From: Margaritifera margaritifera
Taxonomy: Eukaryota > Mollusca > Bivalvia > Unionida > Margaritiferidae
DNA: 64,000 nucleotides
Direction: 5' to 3'
NCBI GenBank assembly: GCA_029931535.1
Contig: JAQPZY010001684.1
Coordinates: forward strand, 4,570,001 to 4,634,000
Shown here: positions 1-13,420 of the stretch, piece by piece
Position numbering within the stretch: position 1 is the first letter of the stretch
Layout: each line of letters opens with the position of its first letter
Notes under the pieces: generated by a model
Database searches by the model: none
The model's input: the letters and a program-made list of their open reading frames with translations, nothing else
Told to the model about the DNA's origin: nothing
Translations under genes and position numbers: made by a program

Positions 1-1033
1 GACTGGATGAATAGATGATGCAATATAGGATCACGTCACTTAAGACTGCGTTACCTGATATTTACAGTTTCGATCAGTCACCTACTAATAAAAAATGTTG
101 TTTAACTCAAAACATACTGGAGACATTGGCGCCAAAGGTGACAACGAATGTTCGGGTGCAGAGATATGAACATACAATTTTTAATTTGTGTTCGCTGTGA
201 TAGAAGTTTGTTTGTTTTTTAAAAAATAATTGAAGTGTTGCCCTCCCTGAAGTCGAGACCATTCGGAGGCAGAACGTCTCCTATTCAGAGGTGTTCCGAA
301 GGATACGAGATGGTGATACAAAATATTACACTGCGCCAATGCGTAATGATTTTGTAATTGTTTATTTTAGTGTTATCATATCCCTACATGAGTTGGCGAA
401 ACCTCTACTGTCAATAATGAATACCTTGACTAATTAATAATGTAAATAATTACTGAGTTATTGACAGAATATCTATACTACTTGAGTTTATAATATGGAA
501 TAATTCTCCTGGTGAAATAATCAATGTTTGGATGGTTTACAATTTATAATTTTTATTTCAAGATTTGGAGAAGAGTTTAAAACAAAAATAAACGTAAATT
601 ATTTAATTTTTACAATGACAGTGCTTGAACGTCAAAGCATTGATAGCTGTTAAGGCAACTACGTGTATCACTGCACACATATCTTACCTTATATCTGCAG
701 ATGACAGCTTGTGATTGTCGAAAACGAGATCGATTATATAATGCTATTTTCGCTACTTCTCACAGCTACTTGCATACGTACATTTCATTCATAAATGTGC
801 ATGCATATAGTTAATAGCTGGTTAGCTATATTAGATAGATAGGTAGAAGTTATATTTTGATTTTATTTTAACCAACCTATTGTTTGCTCGAACAAACATT
901 ACGTCATTTTTGTATAAAACTGTCACCTATCTTAAAAACCATCTCAATATCATTGTTTCGTAGAGAGTATAAAAAAATGCACATTTATTATTGTTCCATA
1001 AGTCGTGAGATCTGTAGCATGCGAGTAATCAAT

Positions 1034-1140
1034 AGAAAGACTATTGTGTCGGTAGGGTTTTGTATCAAGAGAAAGACTATTGTGTCGGTAGGGTTTTGTA
1101 TCAAGAGAAAGACTATTTTGTGTCAGTAGGTTTTGTATCA
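1034..1140. repeat. Three-copy minisatellite, about 36 bp
   Basis: The unit contains AAGACTATTGTGTCGGTAGG followed by a TTTTGTATCAAGAG-type tail and occurs three times in tandem; the third copy is slightly rearranged. Confidence 0.85.
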
Positions 1141-1596
1141 ATAAAAGCAAAGCTGAGTATTTTTTCTTTGTATCTTGGCTGGTCTTTCTCACGAGCAAAA
1201 TAATTTATATTTAGAATTAATTATTTTTCTAACGCAATCCAATTAGTACAATACAATTTTAAAATTAACGGAAATAAATGATAAAAAATATTACAAAATT
1301 ATCCTAATTTCACTTGAATTGACATATAGCTGAAACATTAAATAATCTCGTAAAATATGGATATATAATTTAATCAAGCAAACAGATTGATATCGTACCG
1401 TTTAGAAAATTTGCCTGATTGTATCCACATAGAAAATATTTCTTCCATGTGAAAGAGAGACATTATTAATTAAATCTGTATGTTGCCCTTTATCAGCCTG
1501 CAAATTTCACTATGAAAATCACACTAAAAAAGTTTAAACGTTTTCAATGTGTATAGAGCTTCAAATATAGATAAGAACTATATTACACGAATTTTA

Positions 1597-1683
1597 AAAG
1601 TCCGTTTGACATCCTTGGCCACCCTGTATAATTGTAATAAAAGTCCGTTTGACATCCTTGGCCACCCTGTATAATTGTAATAA
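1597..1683. repeat. Two-copy 43-bp tandem duplication
   Basis: The 43-bp unit containing GTCCGTTTGACATCCTTGGC is present twice in direct tandem with essentially no divergence, so the duplication is recent. Confidence 0.9.
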
Positions 1684-2189
1684 AATGAAAATTATAGGTC
1701 AGATCTTAGACGGTAAGAGTTGTAAAGAGTTTGAATGTAAGACTGACATGTAAATATTAGAATTTTTCCCTCTAAAAGAAGTTTCGTTTTGAAAATATAA
1801 TTTTAAACATATATTTCTTTTCCCCATATCTACAACGTAAAGTTATAACAACTTGTACAGTGGATAAAGTTCTCTGGAGAGAAAGGTTGATGAGGAAGGT
1901 GGCCACTCAATTTGGGATCTCAGAAAAAGATCATGGTTTACCCACAACCGTCCTAAGCTGGTGTCGAGAACGGGGATACCACCTCCATTGAGAGCAGGAA
2001 TGGGAAAAAGTCGTTTAACAACTGGCTATTTAGGTCCGGCTGACATATTTTCAATGATCAATTACAAGCGATCAGCTATTTCTGTTTCGGTTAAGGTCTA
2101 GGAAACGTTTTTGGTGGAACAGTTTAAATTCTCTAACAGTGTCATTAGAACGACAGACGTACGGGTAGCATGCTCTGCTTTACGACTCC

Positions 2190-2810
2190 TTGGATATATG
2201 AAGAACGCGCTGTTGACATTTGACACATGTGCATGAATAGCGTGTACACGCTGTTGGCATTTGTCATCTGTGCATGGATAGCGTGGACACGCTGTTGTCA
2301 TTTGTCACCTGTGCATGGATAGCATGGATGCATTATCCACAGAGGACTAGTATAATCTTATTTTCGTAAATAGAAAAAAGGCAACTTCGATTTCAGTGTC
2401 CTTTCAATCTTAATGGCTGAATACGGTGAATGTGCATGAAACGCGTGGACACGTTGTTGACATTTGTCACATGTGCATGGATAGCGTGGACACGCTGTTG
2501 ACATTTGTCACCTGGCCATGGATAGCGTGAACACGTTGTTGACATTTGTCATCTGTGCATGGATAGCGTGGACACCCTGTTGTCATTTGTCACCTGTGCA
2601 TGGATAGCGTGGACACGCTGTTGATACTTGTCACATGTGCATGGATAGCGTGGACACGCTGTTGTCATTTGTCACCTGTGCATGGATAACATGGATGCAT
2701 TATACACAGAGGACTAGTATAACATCATTTTCGTAAATAGAAAAAAGGCAACTTTAATTTAAGTGTCCTTTGAATCTTAATGGCTGAATACGGTGAATGG
2801 TCAGGGACAG
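2190..2810. repeat. Compound satellite, 44-bp units inside a larger repeat
   Basis: Units of about 44 bp with core GCATGGATAGCGTGGACACG followed by CTGTTGACATTTGTCA recur at about 2220-2330 and 2430-2690. A second, longer module (GGACTAGTATAA ... GGCTGAATACGGTGAATG) follows each block, at about 2344-2430 and 2706-2798, so the whole is a higher-order duplication. Unit copies differ by a few substitutions. No coding role is evident. Confidence 0.85.
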
Positions 2811-3009
2811 GGCTGAGAAATAAAAGGAGAACTCAGCTCTGTCATTTTTTCAGTAGTTAAGCTACCTGCGAATATCCACCTGGTTGGCCAGTGATGTTTT
2901 TTATTTCAGCCATGCATGGCCTCCTACCCGTACAGGTAAAACCACCCCGTTTCCAAATCCTGTCGTTAAGTACTACAAAACAATACATTTTATGGCAAGT
3001 GCTTTTCAG

Positions 3010-3011
<2 letters not shown>

Positions 3012-3069
<58 letters not shown>
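3012..3069. repeat. (GA)n microsatellite
   Basis: An uninterrupted GA dinucleotide array of about 58 bp. Confidence 0.97.
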
Positions 3070-3071
<2 letters not shown>

Positions 3072-3179
3072 ACAAATATACACCAAACAGAGCGGAAAGT
3101 GGTGTCCATGGATCCTACAGGAAAATGCTTGTTAACATTAACATAATTCCTATATCGTAGCGTCATTTTTTGGTGATGT

Positions 3180-3280
3180 GTGCATGGTCGACATGGTATA
3201 GGGATTGGTGCTTACAGGCAAAGCGATGGGTGCCGTAACCCGCGGATCCGGGTTCGGATCTCAGTAGAGTACGAATTAAA
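3180..3280 (+). repeat. Possible tRNA-derived SINE head
   Basis: A GGATCCGGGTTCGGATCTC segment resembles a pol III B box (consensus GGTTCGANNCC), preceded about 45 bp upstream by a loose A-box-like ACATGGTATAGGGATTGG. The unit is not bounded by visible target duplications, so this is a weak call resting on the B-box-like motif alone. Confidence 0.3.
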
Positions 3281-3299
3281 ATTCTCTAACCTGTATGAT

Positions 3300-5299
3300 A
3301 ATATACAAATCAAATGGCGAATAATAGTCCTTTCAAGTGCACTGGATCCAGCAAGGGATCGCGTGTGTCAGGGATTGATTAAGATAAATGCAATAAACTG
3401 AGAATGAACAGTGCAATGCTAGTTTTTAACTAGCCTAAGCGCTTTCGACTCTAATTTAGGCTTTATCAAAGGCAAACACGAAACAGAGACAAGACAAACA
3501 ATAAAAACAAAAAAGCGTTGAAATTACAAAAGTTTACGTAACTATTTCTAATGGAATTATTAAAAATGTTTGATGTTTCGTCTAGTTGGATTCAGCTTGA
3601 CTGATGATATTGTGAACTAGTTGGTATTGACCTACAAAGAGAGGAGCCATAGCGCCATCTGTTATTTTAATATCAATTGGTGTAACGGCAAATTATATCC
3701 CGGATAGTTCATTGTTTCTGTAATGCTAGTAATGACCATAGTAATACTAAGACCAGGAAGAAATACAAAAACAGTATTAATTATAGGTGAGTGAGTGAGT
3801 AAGGAGCAAATTGAATGAATTATTTAATTGAAAAAGTGGTGCTGTAAACAGATGATGATTTTATTTGCGTCTGGTTGTCCTTTTTCTAGTCTTCTTGATT
3901 TAAACCGCTTGGTTTCAGTGTTCTAAGGCGGCGTATCCAGTAAGATTAATTTTCTTTGCTGGTTTCGGAACTCCATTTAGGGTTGTGAGCAATTGCAGTC
4001 AGTATTACATCACTGAAGGAGTGGCCAGGAGAAGAGAAGTGTTCTGCAATTGGACTTCTTTCCAGCTTCTTTGTCATCCAATCAGATTTCCAAAGTCAAC
4101 ACCATTTTGTTTTCAAAATCAACATTTTTAATAAGACCCACTCGTTTAAACATTAATAAATGAAGAGGGAGGATTAGCGCTTGTCCCTTCCTTTTTATAT
4201 ACAAATACCAAATATTAAAGCTGAACATATTTACAAGGTTGACAACGTTGCAAAGTAAAACTAGATTTCTAATAATTTAGTGCAGTGTAATTTTGCTATC
4301 GATGCACACTACGTTACTGGGGGCTACAAAATAGTGAACCACAATGTTCACAAAACCACTTTTCTAAACATGGGAATGGCAGTTTGGGATATAAGGATGG
4401 GAATGTACTCACTAAATATTGCTACGTATGTTACAGACAGTAGGTTTACAAAAAGCGTTCACTCTCAATATAGCCCGATTCCGTCTGTTTGTAACATGCT
4501 GGTTCTATTTTGACGCATAATGTGAGTTTGTCTGCACTCTAAATGAAATACCGTATTACTACATACGTTTCACACCAGGAGTCTGTCTGTTTGTAACATG
4601 TTGGTTTTTTATATATAGGAAAATGTAATTGGTTGGAGTTTGTCGACAGGGAAAATGTGGGTTTGGATGCCCTCTAAATTAAATACCATATTATTGTCCA
4701 ATAACAATAAACATAATGATAAAGCTGCACTTACTACTTAAAATGCCTGACTAACATTCAGTCATTTACTGATCGCACAGGGTAGGATTTCAAAGAAGAG
4801 TTATAGATAAAAATAATGTACATACCCCGTAACCTCTACAACACATCATATAAATGAAGTAAAACTCTCTACTCCCATCTATAATATTCCTAACCTTATC
4901 TTCTCTCCTATTTTAACCAAAACTACCATCACATTCACGCAAGGTAGGATGTAAAATAACTTGTATAACATATTAAAACCGTTATTAATAAATAAAATAC
5001 TTTCCCTCTACCACCCTATGATGCCCCTTATAAAGTTAAAATGTCTACCTCCTTTCATAATGTCCTCAGTTACCCCTACCCTCCTAGATGAAACAAAACT
5101 ACAATTCCATATATACAGTGTATGATCTAAAAGAAGGGATATACAACAGAATTGAAAGCCCTTATCAATAAAAATATATTCTCTAAACTTCTCTATAATC
5201 CCTATTATCAACAGAGTAAAATCTCTACCCTCTTTTTAAAAAAAAAATATAACTACAATTCTCATAATCCTTTACAGCCATAATACAATTATCATACAT

Positions 5300-5300
<1 letters not shown>
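3300..5300. other. Non-coding stretch with a diverged duplication
   Basis: No gene is recognised. A diverged direct duplication is visible: the segment around 4470-4560 (GTCTGTTTGTAACATGCTGG and a following AAATACCGTATTA) recurs at about 4578-4700. Confidence 0.5.

Positions 5301-5302
<2 letters not shown>

Positions 5303-5357
<55 letters not shown>
5303..5357. repeat. (GA)n microsatellite
   Basis: A pure GA array of about 55 bp. Confidence 0.97.
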
Positions 5358-5360
<3 letters not shown>

Positions 5361-5443
5361 AATGGGGATTAAAATTAGACAACCAACTAGTTTATTTAAT
5401 ATCCAGCCATAACAAGGGTCTTACTCAACAGACCATAAGAAAG

Positions 5444-5515
5444 TATTATTATTATTATTATTATCATTAGTAGTAGTAGCAGTAGCAGTAGTAATAGTAG
5501 AGTAGTAATAGTATG
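5444..5515. repeat. Imperfect trinucleotide array (ATT/AGT)
   Basis: An (ATT)n run passes into AGT/AGC trinucleotides. It appears to be a point-mutated expansion of one trinucleotide array. Confidence 0.85.
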
Positions 5516-6024
5516 GAATGCCAGAAGAAATAAAAGTAGGACACTATTTTTCTTCTTTTGGGGCATTATAGAACAAGAGGAAAATAATATTAGTTTTTTT
5601 AAGGGGATTCTGAAGACAAGGGTAAATCCTATTTTAGAAATGTTCATTGGCAAATTTGTTTATTCATCAGTTTAAAAAAAGCAGTGTTATATTTATTGTC
5701 GAATTAACTCAGTAACATTTGGCGTGTGTCAAATTTAAGATATGTCATGTTGCTGCACACGCCTTGAGAATACAGACAATGTTACATGCCCTAAACCATG
5801 GAGTACAATAAAAACACGTCTTGCTCTATCGGCAGTCTCAAAGCAAATGACTAAAATCTGGGCATACATTGTTACATTTTTATTTAACCGATAGAAATCG
5901 CTTATAATGACTGACTTTTTCCCAAACGAGTGTTTTGGCTGCAGACTGAAGACAACAGAGTGCATAATAGGACGGCTCATTCTCAAGTTATTCTTGAACT
6001 GTAACATTTTTCTGCGTGCTCTTT

Positions 6025-6025
<1 letters not shown>

Positions 6026-6055
<30 letters not shown>
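6026..6055. repeat. Poly(T) tract
   Basis: A run of about 30 T residues, possibly the tail of a minus-strand retroposed sequence. No retroposed body is recognised beside it. Confidence 0.85.
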
Positions 6056-6058
<3 letters not shown>

Positions 6059-6261
6059 GGTAGATTTATTGTTAGAAATGTTCTCGTGACACATTGCAGT
6101 GACAAAATAGCACTACCCATACCCAAGCTAAGATATCTGACATACTCAAAACCAACTAAACTCAAACTAATAGTGCATCCAAGTGATGCAGCCTAAAATG
6201 CCGATGTGTGTCTGAGAGAGAGAGAAAGGCGGGGGGCGGTGGGGCGAAATTAACATTACGT

Positions 6262-6263
<2 letters not shown>

Positions 6264-6341
<78 letters not shown>
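6264..6341. repeat. (GA)n microsatellite
   Basis: A GA array of about 78 bp; a shorter GA run lies upstream at about 6213-6225. Confidence 0.97.
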
Positions 6342-6343
<2 letters not shown>

Positions 6344-7450
6344 ATTGTATTCCTACCTCAAACAAATCAAAACACAGATAAACTTACTTTTATGGTATAT
6401 TTTTCCCACGAAATTTCAAGAATACGCATCACATTATTTTTGTAAAATCTCACAGAATTGAATTGGCGGCATACTAAAATCCTTATTTCCAAAGCGTAGA
6501 TCTAATGTTATCACACAAAATTACATACAAACACTAATTGGTGTTTTTTTGCCATAAGGTTAACATATTTTGTCATTGATCACAACTCCAATCCTTTCGG
6601 TAGCTTGATAAATAGGATGACTCAAGACGCAGTGTGAAATCACTTTTTATCAGGGGAAGGGCGAAATTCCTCTGAGCCAGATGCGGTTGTGAAGCGGTAA
6701 AGCATTTTGTTTACCAATTTGCTCTAGATTCAAGACGACATGTAGTGTGGAAAGTATTAACTATGAACTGGTTTTTGAGATTGCATTTCCTGTGCATACA
6801 AACTAACGAATTTGGAATCACGCTAAAGATGTCGTGTACTGTAAAGTTGTGAGTTTGTATTGTTGTTGTTGTAGAAATCAAAAAAACATCGAATAGAAAT
6901 TGTTCTCGCACACTAAATATTGGATTGTACTGGTAGCCATAACTTTTAGGACGACTTGCAAAACTCAAAATAGGCTCCTCGGGATGTCCATAGGTCCAAA
7001 CTCCTAAACGGGCATCTTCGATGCGTGGGGGATAGCCGTCAGGTCGATAGATGCAATTGGAACTATCTGTATCGAAGTCAAGAACTCCGTCTTTTAGAGG
7101 TTCCATTTTGTCATAAAACTAGCAACATTTTTTTAATTTATCACAAATCTAAGATATGTCAGGATATGTTATATTTTTTTTATAAACGGACTTACTTCGG
7201 TTTACGGAAGGTGTGGAGTGAAATCGCCACTGTATCCGACTACCGCTGAATTTCATCTCTGTCATAAAGATGGCAATTTTTTTTCATTCATCCATAACTT
7301 ATGATATGTCAGTAGATTGTTAGACACACAGGCACGTCGTCGTAGGTTTATCGTGTGTGGTGAGATGGTAGCCGTCATTTAAAAAAAATCACATTATGTC
7401 TTGATTGTGTTTTCAATTTGAATAATACAATCGGAATCTACCTAATGTAC

Positions 7451-7454
<4 letters not shown>

Positions 7455-7525
<71 letters not shown>
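7455..7525. repeat. (CT)n microsatellite
   Basis: A pure CT array of about 71 bp. Confidence 0.97.
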
Positions 7526-7529
<4 letters not shown>

Positions 7530-7530
<1 letters not shown>

Positions 7531-10440
7531 TAAACATTGAATTTTTAGAGTTTGTTCACTTTGGAAAGAACCAATTTATTTTAGATCTGAATACATGCAG
7601 CATTTCTTTGATGCAAGTATCATAAATATTTTTAGAGATAAAGCATTTTGAATGATGCATCAAATTATTTCATAAGGAAATTTTTTCTTTAAATATTTTT
7701 TTAAAAATGACTATTCAATATATGTGTGTGCATATGGTGAATTCACTATTTTTCGTGTGATTATTAATGCTCGTGGATTTCTTGCTTGCTGTTAATCATG
7801 AATTTAAAAACCCAATGAACAATGGAAATCTTCTTAGGAAATAATATGATTATTGTCTCAGTCCCCAAAATTAAGTACCTATGAAAATTGATAGCCACGA
7901 AGATATGTGAATACACAATAGTTAGAAATGACACGGGGAAAGAAACATAGAGTTCATTGTTTGGAACAAAAGTCAATTTCAACAAGGTCGAGTAGGTGCA
8001 TTCGTTCAGTTTTATGATAAATGGATTCACCCTAGACAAACCGTGATCGGGAACTCGGGTGCGATAAAGAACCGGGGAAGGGTAAACACGACGACAACAA
8101 AACAATATTCATGTGTACATCGTGTTTTTTTTCTTCTTCTATTTATTTCTTCTGTCATAATTTTGTTGATGCTAATCAATTATTCATAGAATGTAGGTTA
8201 CACACACAGATTTTGAGGCAAATATTTTGAGGTAAAGTTAAATATTGAAAAGGTAAAATTGCTCTTTGCGTTTTTATACTACTGGTTTTGATTTAAAACT
8301 TGACTTTCTTATTACTGATATTGTCTGCGCAAATTCAGATGCTATCATTTTGAAAAGAAAGTTCTCTCGCCGACAAATGTGGCAAAATTGCAGCCGATAA
8401 ATCTGTGCACAAAGGGTTCACATTTTCGATCAAAATGTTCCTGTCATCATATCTTTGTGATCGGGATCTCAGGTAAAATTATCTTCCCATGCATACTATT
8501 TGGAGGGGCAAAATAGAATTTTCATCAATATTTTAGTTACGAAAGTCCATTGACCTTATGACTTTAATGTGTGAACAAGATACATTTTTGTTGATTAAAA
8601 AATTATAATCCGTAATTTTATAATATCGGCGTCTTGATGCTGTTACACTTTAATTACACTGTTATGGGAGTCTCAGTGTTAATAGTATTATTTACAATGC
8701 GCGTCTTCTGATTTTTATTTACTTGCGTTTTTGTTACTTTCATGAAATATTTGGTTGATAAGTTTTGATATATTATAAAATATTCTTATCAAAACTTTCA
8801 ATACATTTAACTCCATAAATGGAGAATAAATGTTGTAAAGGCACGAAACCTGTACTGGCCACTCCATGGCATAATTAATCTTCACTGAGAGCCCATATTA
8901 GCAAAATGACTGTGAATACATGCCACTTATAGAAAAATGCAACAAAAAAACAAAAAAATTATCATTGAATAACTATAATACTTTTGAAAGGAATACTTTT
9001 GATGACGATTTATTCAACCTTGACATATGGATATATATGGACATAGGATAATGTAGGAATGGTATATAACTTAAGTATGATGACACGCCTTTTTAGGTTG
9101 AAGCCCTCTGATGCCTCGAACCTAATGTTTATCGTCATTTTACTTGCCAGCCGGATGGAAATTTTGGATACCATCTAGCGGCCCCGCTTACTTTTCCCAA
9201 TAGTCTCAGGGTCGTTTATTCCTGTTGCATTTGCTTGCTATTGGTGTACAGTATATCAGGGGAGGTAACCAGACTACCCTCTCTGACTTGTTAGAAGCAT
9301 GCCTCTATGCTTCATATGCACGTGGCTTACTTTTCTGAGGCCTTCCCATGCCTTACGCCTTATGAATCATCATTTAGTTTTGAAGCAGATGGAACATTTG
9401 TTCGACATCTACTGGTCACTTCAACTTGTCTTCAAGTAACAAACTAGAAGACAAGGTTCGACCTTAACTGATGCCTAAACTCCATTGTTAGTATATAATT
9501 CTTTCGACATTAGCAGAAGTAGTATACAATTCGGTTGCATAACAGTGTCGAAGGCGCTGGAGCTAGGCTACTAGTTACATATGCCTTGCAAGTAGAATGG
9601 TTTGATAAGATCTAAGGCCAGTTGCAACACAAAAATTTCTTCAAGTAGGCAACCACTTATATTACACACAAATATTTTTTAATAATTTTTTTATATCAAG
9701 TATTAAAATTGAATCCCCTCCATAGCACGTATCTGGTACCTATGCATATCTAATAAAAAATGACAGCTACATAAAACCATAGAAACTTATTCAATATGTT
9801 AAAAAAAGTTTTTGATGTAGTAGATATTCCATTTGCATTTTTTACTTTTAGAAAATAATTTTCTAGTTTATATTGAAAAGTCTGCAACTTCAGAAAACAA
9901 AGCAATACTACTGACATTATACAAAGTTATTACTGACAAGAAGCAAGAGGGGTTATGTTGTACAGTATTATTATAACATTGTTTCTTTAGTATATGTAAT
10001 TGATAAGACAACGTTCATTATTAGTCTTATATTAGTGTCGTGTATTTCGTTAACTATTATAAAACCAATGCTCACTATAGATCACTTTAGGTGTAATTTC
10101 ACTGTTAAGTACAGAGTATTATTGTATATTAAAGTACCTGAAGGTTATAAAAATTAGCACTTTATAAGACCAAATTAACAAATTGGTATGTTATGACTTT
10201 TGCAATATTACACACAAATTCTCAATTAAAATAGATGAGAAAACATTCTTTAATCTATAATTTGAAGAAGAAATACGAAGAAATGAACGATGGATTTGCC
10301 ATGAACTGAAAGATAACACGACAGGATAACAAAAGTTATGTATTCAAATGTGGTAAAACTGTTAAAATTGCTTCTTAAAGTGGACATTTTATGTCGCAAA
10401 TTCTTCAACAAATGCTGTCTGAACAATCAGCTATTCTAGT
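7530..10440. other. Non-coding stretch, nothing recognised
   Basis: AT-rich sequence without a supported exon. The more GC-rich patch at about 9080-9430 (containing GGGAGGTAACCAGAC) has the look of a dispersed repeat, but no family could be named. Confidence 0.45.
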
Positions 10441-10454
10441 GTGGCACTATTAGA

Positions 10455-11325
10455 AGCACTATTATTGTATTAGTGTGCAATAATATTGTATCAGTTACAC
10501 TATTATTGTATCAGTTACACTATTATTGTATTAGTTACTCTATTATTGTATTAGCTACACTGTTAGTGTATTAGTAAGAATGGTATTGTATTAGTTGCAC
10601 TATTATGGTATTAGCTACACTGTTATGGTATTAGCTACACTGTTATTGTATTAGTTACGCTGTTATTGTATTAGCTACACTATTATTGTATTGGCTACAC
10701 TGTTATTGTATTTGTAAGACTAGTATTGTATTAGTTACACTATTATTGTATTAGCTACACTGTTATTGTATTAGTAAGACTGGTATTGTGCAATATTATG
10801 GTATTAGCTACACTGTTATTGTATTAGCTACACTGTTATTGTATTAGTTACACTGTTATTGTATTAGTAAGACTAGTATTGTATTAGTTACACTATTATT
10901 ATATTAGCTATGCTGTTATTGTATTAGTTGCACTATTATTGTATTAGCTACACTGTTATTGTATTAGTAAGACTAGTATTGTATTAGTTACACTATTATT
11001 GTATTAGCTACAGTGTTATTGTATCAGTTGCACTATTATTGTATTAGCTACACTGTTATTATATTAGTAAGACTAGTATTGTATTAGTTACACTATTATT
11101 GTATTAGATACACTGTTATTGTATTAGTTGCACTATTATTGTATTAGCTACACTGTTATTATATTAGTAAGACTAGTAATGTATTTGTTACACTATTATT
11201 GTATTAGCTACACTGTTATTGTATTAGCTGCACTATTATTGTGTTAGCTAAACTGTTATTTTATTAGTAACACTAATATTGTATTAGTGACACTATTATT
11301 GTATTAGTGACACTATGATTGTAAA
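10455..11325. repeat. 20-bp minisatellite, about 40 copies
   Basis: About 870 bp of 20-bp units of the form CACTATTATTGTATTAGCTA, with variants TTACAC, CTACACTG and TAAGACTAG. The variants recur in a semi-regular order (TAAGACTAG-type units roughly every 100-120 bp), indicating a higher-order repeat of five or six units. It does not code for a sensible protein. Confidence 0.95.
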
Positions 11326-11329
11326 GCAC

Positions 11330-12540
11330 TGAAAAGGTACGAGGATCGTTGCTACAACATTTCAGAAATGTAATAGTTATTTGGTACGTTGAAGAGTTGG
11401 CTCAATGTCTTGTTTTGTCTTTGTGAATATTCAACCGATGCTACCAAACAACAGAATATTTAAAATAGAAACTGTTCATATAAAAACCATTTCTTCTTTT
11501 TGATCTGTCTCCTCTAATTTTTTTTATATGATCACGATTTTCCTCAATTTCTTCCATATTTTCTTCAATTTCTTGTAATTCTTTGTCATGTCTATCTTGC
11601 AATATAATTGACAGGGTCAAACATTTTTTGCAGCTTGCTTGGAGTTCTGATTCGTCTGATAAGAATGCACGTTTCTTCAGTTGTTATTCGTTTATCTGCT
11701 TTGACAATACTATCATAAACAACATTTTTCAGCTCTAGCTGTTCCCATTCTGTCTTTCCTCTGCTTGTGTATTTGCAGGGTTTGAAGATTTGAGTGAGTT
11801 GTATTCATATAATTTGCTAGCATGCTGTGTTTCGCAGGACTGTTTGAATTCCACATATCCCTTGAAAAGTGTGGAACTTAGGGACACTGCTTAGGCATGA
11901 TCACTTTTTAAATAATAGGTAAAATGTGAGTCACTTAGGTAGTTAATGAAAAGTAACTATAAATCTCACTGAATACTACTTTTTGTTGCTAAATGGTACA
12001 AATAGGATAATTTAAAAGCCACTATTAAAATGGGACTTTCTGAGATATTGTCAAATACACCTTTCGATCAGATTGTAAATAAAATAAACCTGCGAAAATC
12101 GTGTTAAAAATCGACAGAGTTTAGTGTTGAAAATATTAACGGCCTATAGTATGCATAATATACCAATTACCCTTCCAAAGTCTCTCTATTACTCCGGCTC
12201 TGTTTGCCTACAAGAAATAAGAAAGTGTGCCCTGTTGAATTAAGACCAAATGTAACTCGGACATGATTTTGTTCAATAATATTTGTAAAGACAAATTTTG
12301 CCAGCCAAAAAACTGGGCGGTCAGTAAAACTGATGCTCTCACACATATGTCCATCTTTACAAACATTTTAGCGCTGGAAACAATACATTGATTACATAGA
12401 CTGCAACTTCCTTGGTCGATAACATAACACACTGGTTATAAATTGGGACAATCAAGAGTATTTTGTTATGGGTCCCATAGCCAGAGGTCAAACTTTGACC
12501 AGTTGGAGGTATAATATTGAGGATACAGCTTCATGAGGAA
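11330..12540. other. Non-coding stretch, nothing recognised
   Basis: AT-rich DNA with no frame that shows a domain. The minus-strand open frame at 12208-12432 has no recognisable family and no splice support. Confidence 0.4.
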
Positions 12541-12559
12541 GTTACCTGTATTTGTTTTT

Positions 12560-12742
12560 GGTATTTAGCGGCACATCAACACATGAAAGGTTATATATTG
12601 CCAGGGCAATGAGAGTAAAGTGCCTTACCTATAGACACAGCACAGCAGATGACCTAGGGTAATCTGGGCTGGATTCACACCCGCACTCTCATGATAACGA
12701 GATTTCTGCACGCTATCCATTGAGCCACCACGAGTCCCTAAT
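12560..12742 (-). repeat. tRNA-derived SINE-like element
   Basis: Read on the minus strand, the unit starts GGGACTCGTGGTGGCTCAAT, with an A-box-like TGGCTCAATGGATAGC and, about 40 bp later, a B-box-like GGGTGTGAATCC. A tail then contains a GTCATCTGCTGTGCTGTGTC module and a short motif reminiscent of the conserved centre of invertebrate V-SINEs. The head therefore looks like a tRNA pol III promoter. No clear target duplication was found. Confidence 0.6.
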
Positions 12743-13189
12743 GCAACTCGTTTAAGAACAAATTTTATAAGTGTGTTGATAAAAGTATTCCTGTGCGATT
12801 TTATTTATTTATTTATTTTCTTTTATTTATTGAGGGGAGGGGGTGGAGAGAGGGGGTTGAGTTAGCTCTAGATTTGTCACGCTAAAAGTGCAAATAATAC
12901 TATATCTGTATGTGCATAAGGACATGAGCTAGTGTTATGTGTGCGAGTTTGCATGAATTTGTAAGCATGCATGGTTATGTCACTGTATAAGTATAGACGT
13001 TGAAGAAAGTTGTGGTTAGGTATGATGTTGTGTGTTACTGATGGATGTTTCAATAGATATATGTATTTTGTTTGTTTTTGCAGATTTTACATGATTGGGT
13101 TAGGGGCATCGTTTGTTAACAGAAGGCCTCCAGAGATTAATGTATTTGCTAATTAATTTTTTTTATCGATAAATACAATCTATTTTTAT

Positions 13190-13197
13190 AATTATTA

Positions 13198-13251
<54 letters not shown>
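13190..13251. repeat. (ATT)n microsatellite
   Basis: A trinucleotide TTA/ATT array of about 60 bp. Confidence 0.95.
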
Positions 13252-13252
<1 letters not shown>

Positions 13253-13385
13253 AGCATGTCCCAGTTTCTGAAATGACCGAGTTCTGGATTTTGACTTGAT
13301 AGTCACGTCGCCGCATATCTTTCACCCTTGTGTAATATTAGATAAGATTGACACAGCACACTTCAACCACATAGTCATATCAGCT

Positions 13386-13420
13386 GGGGGGAGAACATGT
13401 CAGCTGGGGGGGGGGGGGGG
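13386..13420. repeat. Duplicated CAGCTGGGGG with G15 run
   Basis: A short duplication ending in CAGCTGGGGG; the second copy runs into about 15 consecutive G residues. G runs of this length can form G-quadruplex structures and are hard to sequence. Confidence 0.8.

Larger units (their letters stand above)
1..2000. other. Non-coding stretch with short tandem repeats
   Basis: No open frame here has a recognisable domain or codon pattern. The stretch is AT-rich and holds a three-copy repeat at 1034-1140 and a two-copy repeat at 1597-1683, listed separately. I see no splice-site-bounded exon. Confidence 0.5.

Noticed and set aside
2884..3160. ORFs with long Arg-Glu runs at several GA arrays (also near 6.2, 30.2, 60.7 kb as Leu-Ser runs)
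   Set aside because: Pure dinucleotide arrays lack stops. There is no conserved sequence on either side, except in the gag at 46 kb, which was kept for other reasons.
5735..6165. ORFs with poly-Lys or poly-Phe around the T30 tract
   Set aside because: The frames depend on the homopolymer and show no conserved residues.
10455..11325. CRISPR array, because of regular 20-bp repetition
   Set aside because: Units are contiguous without spacers and this is an animal genome, so it is a minisatellite.
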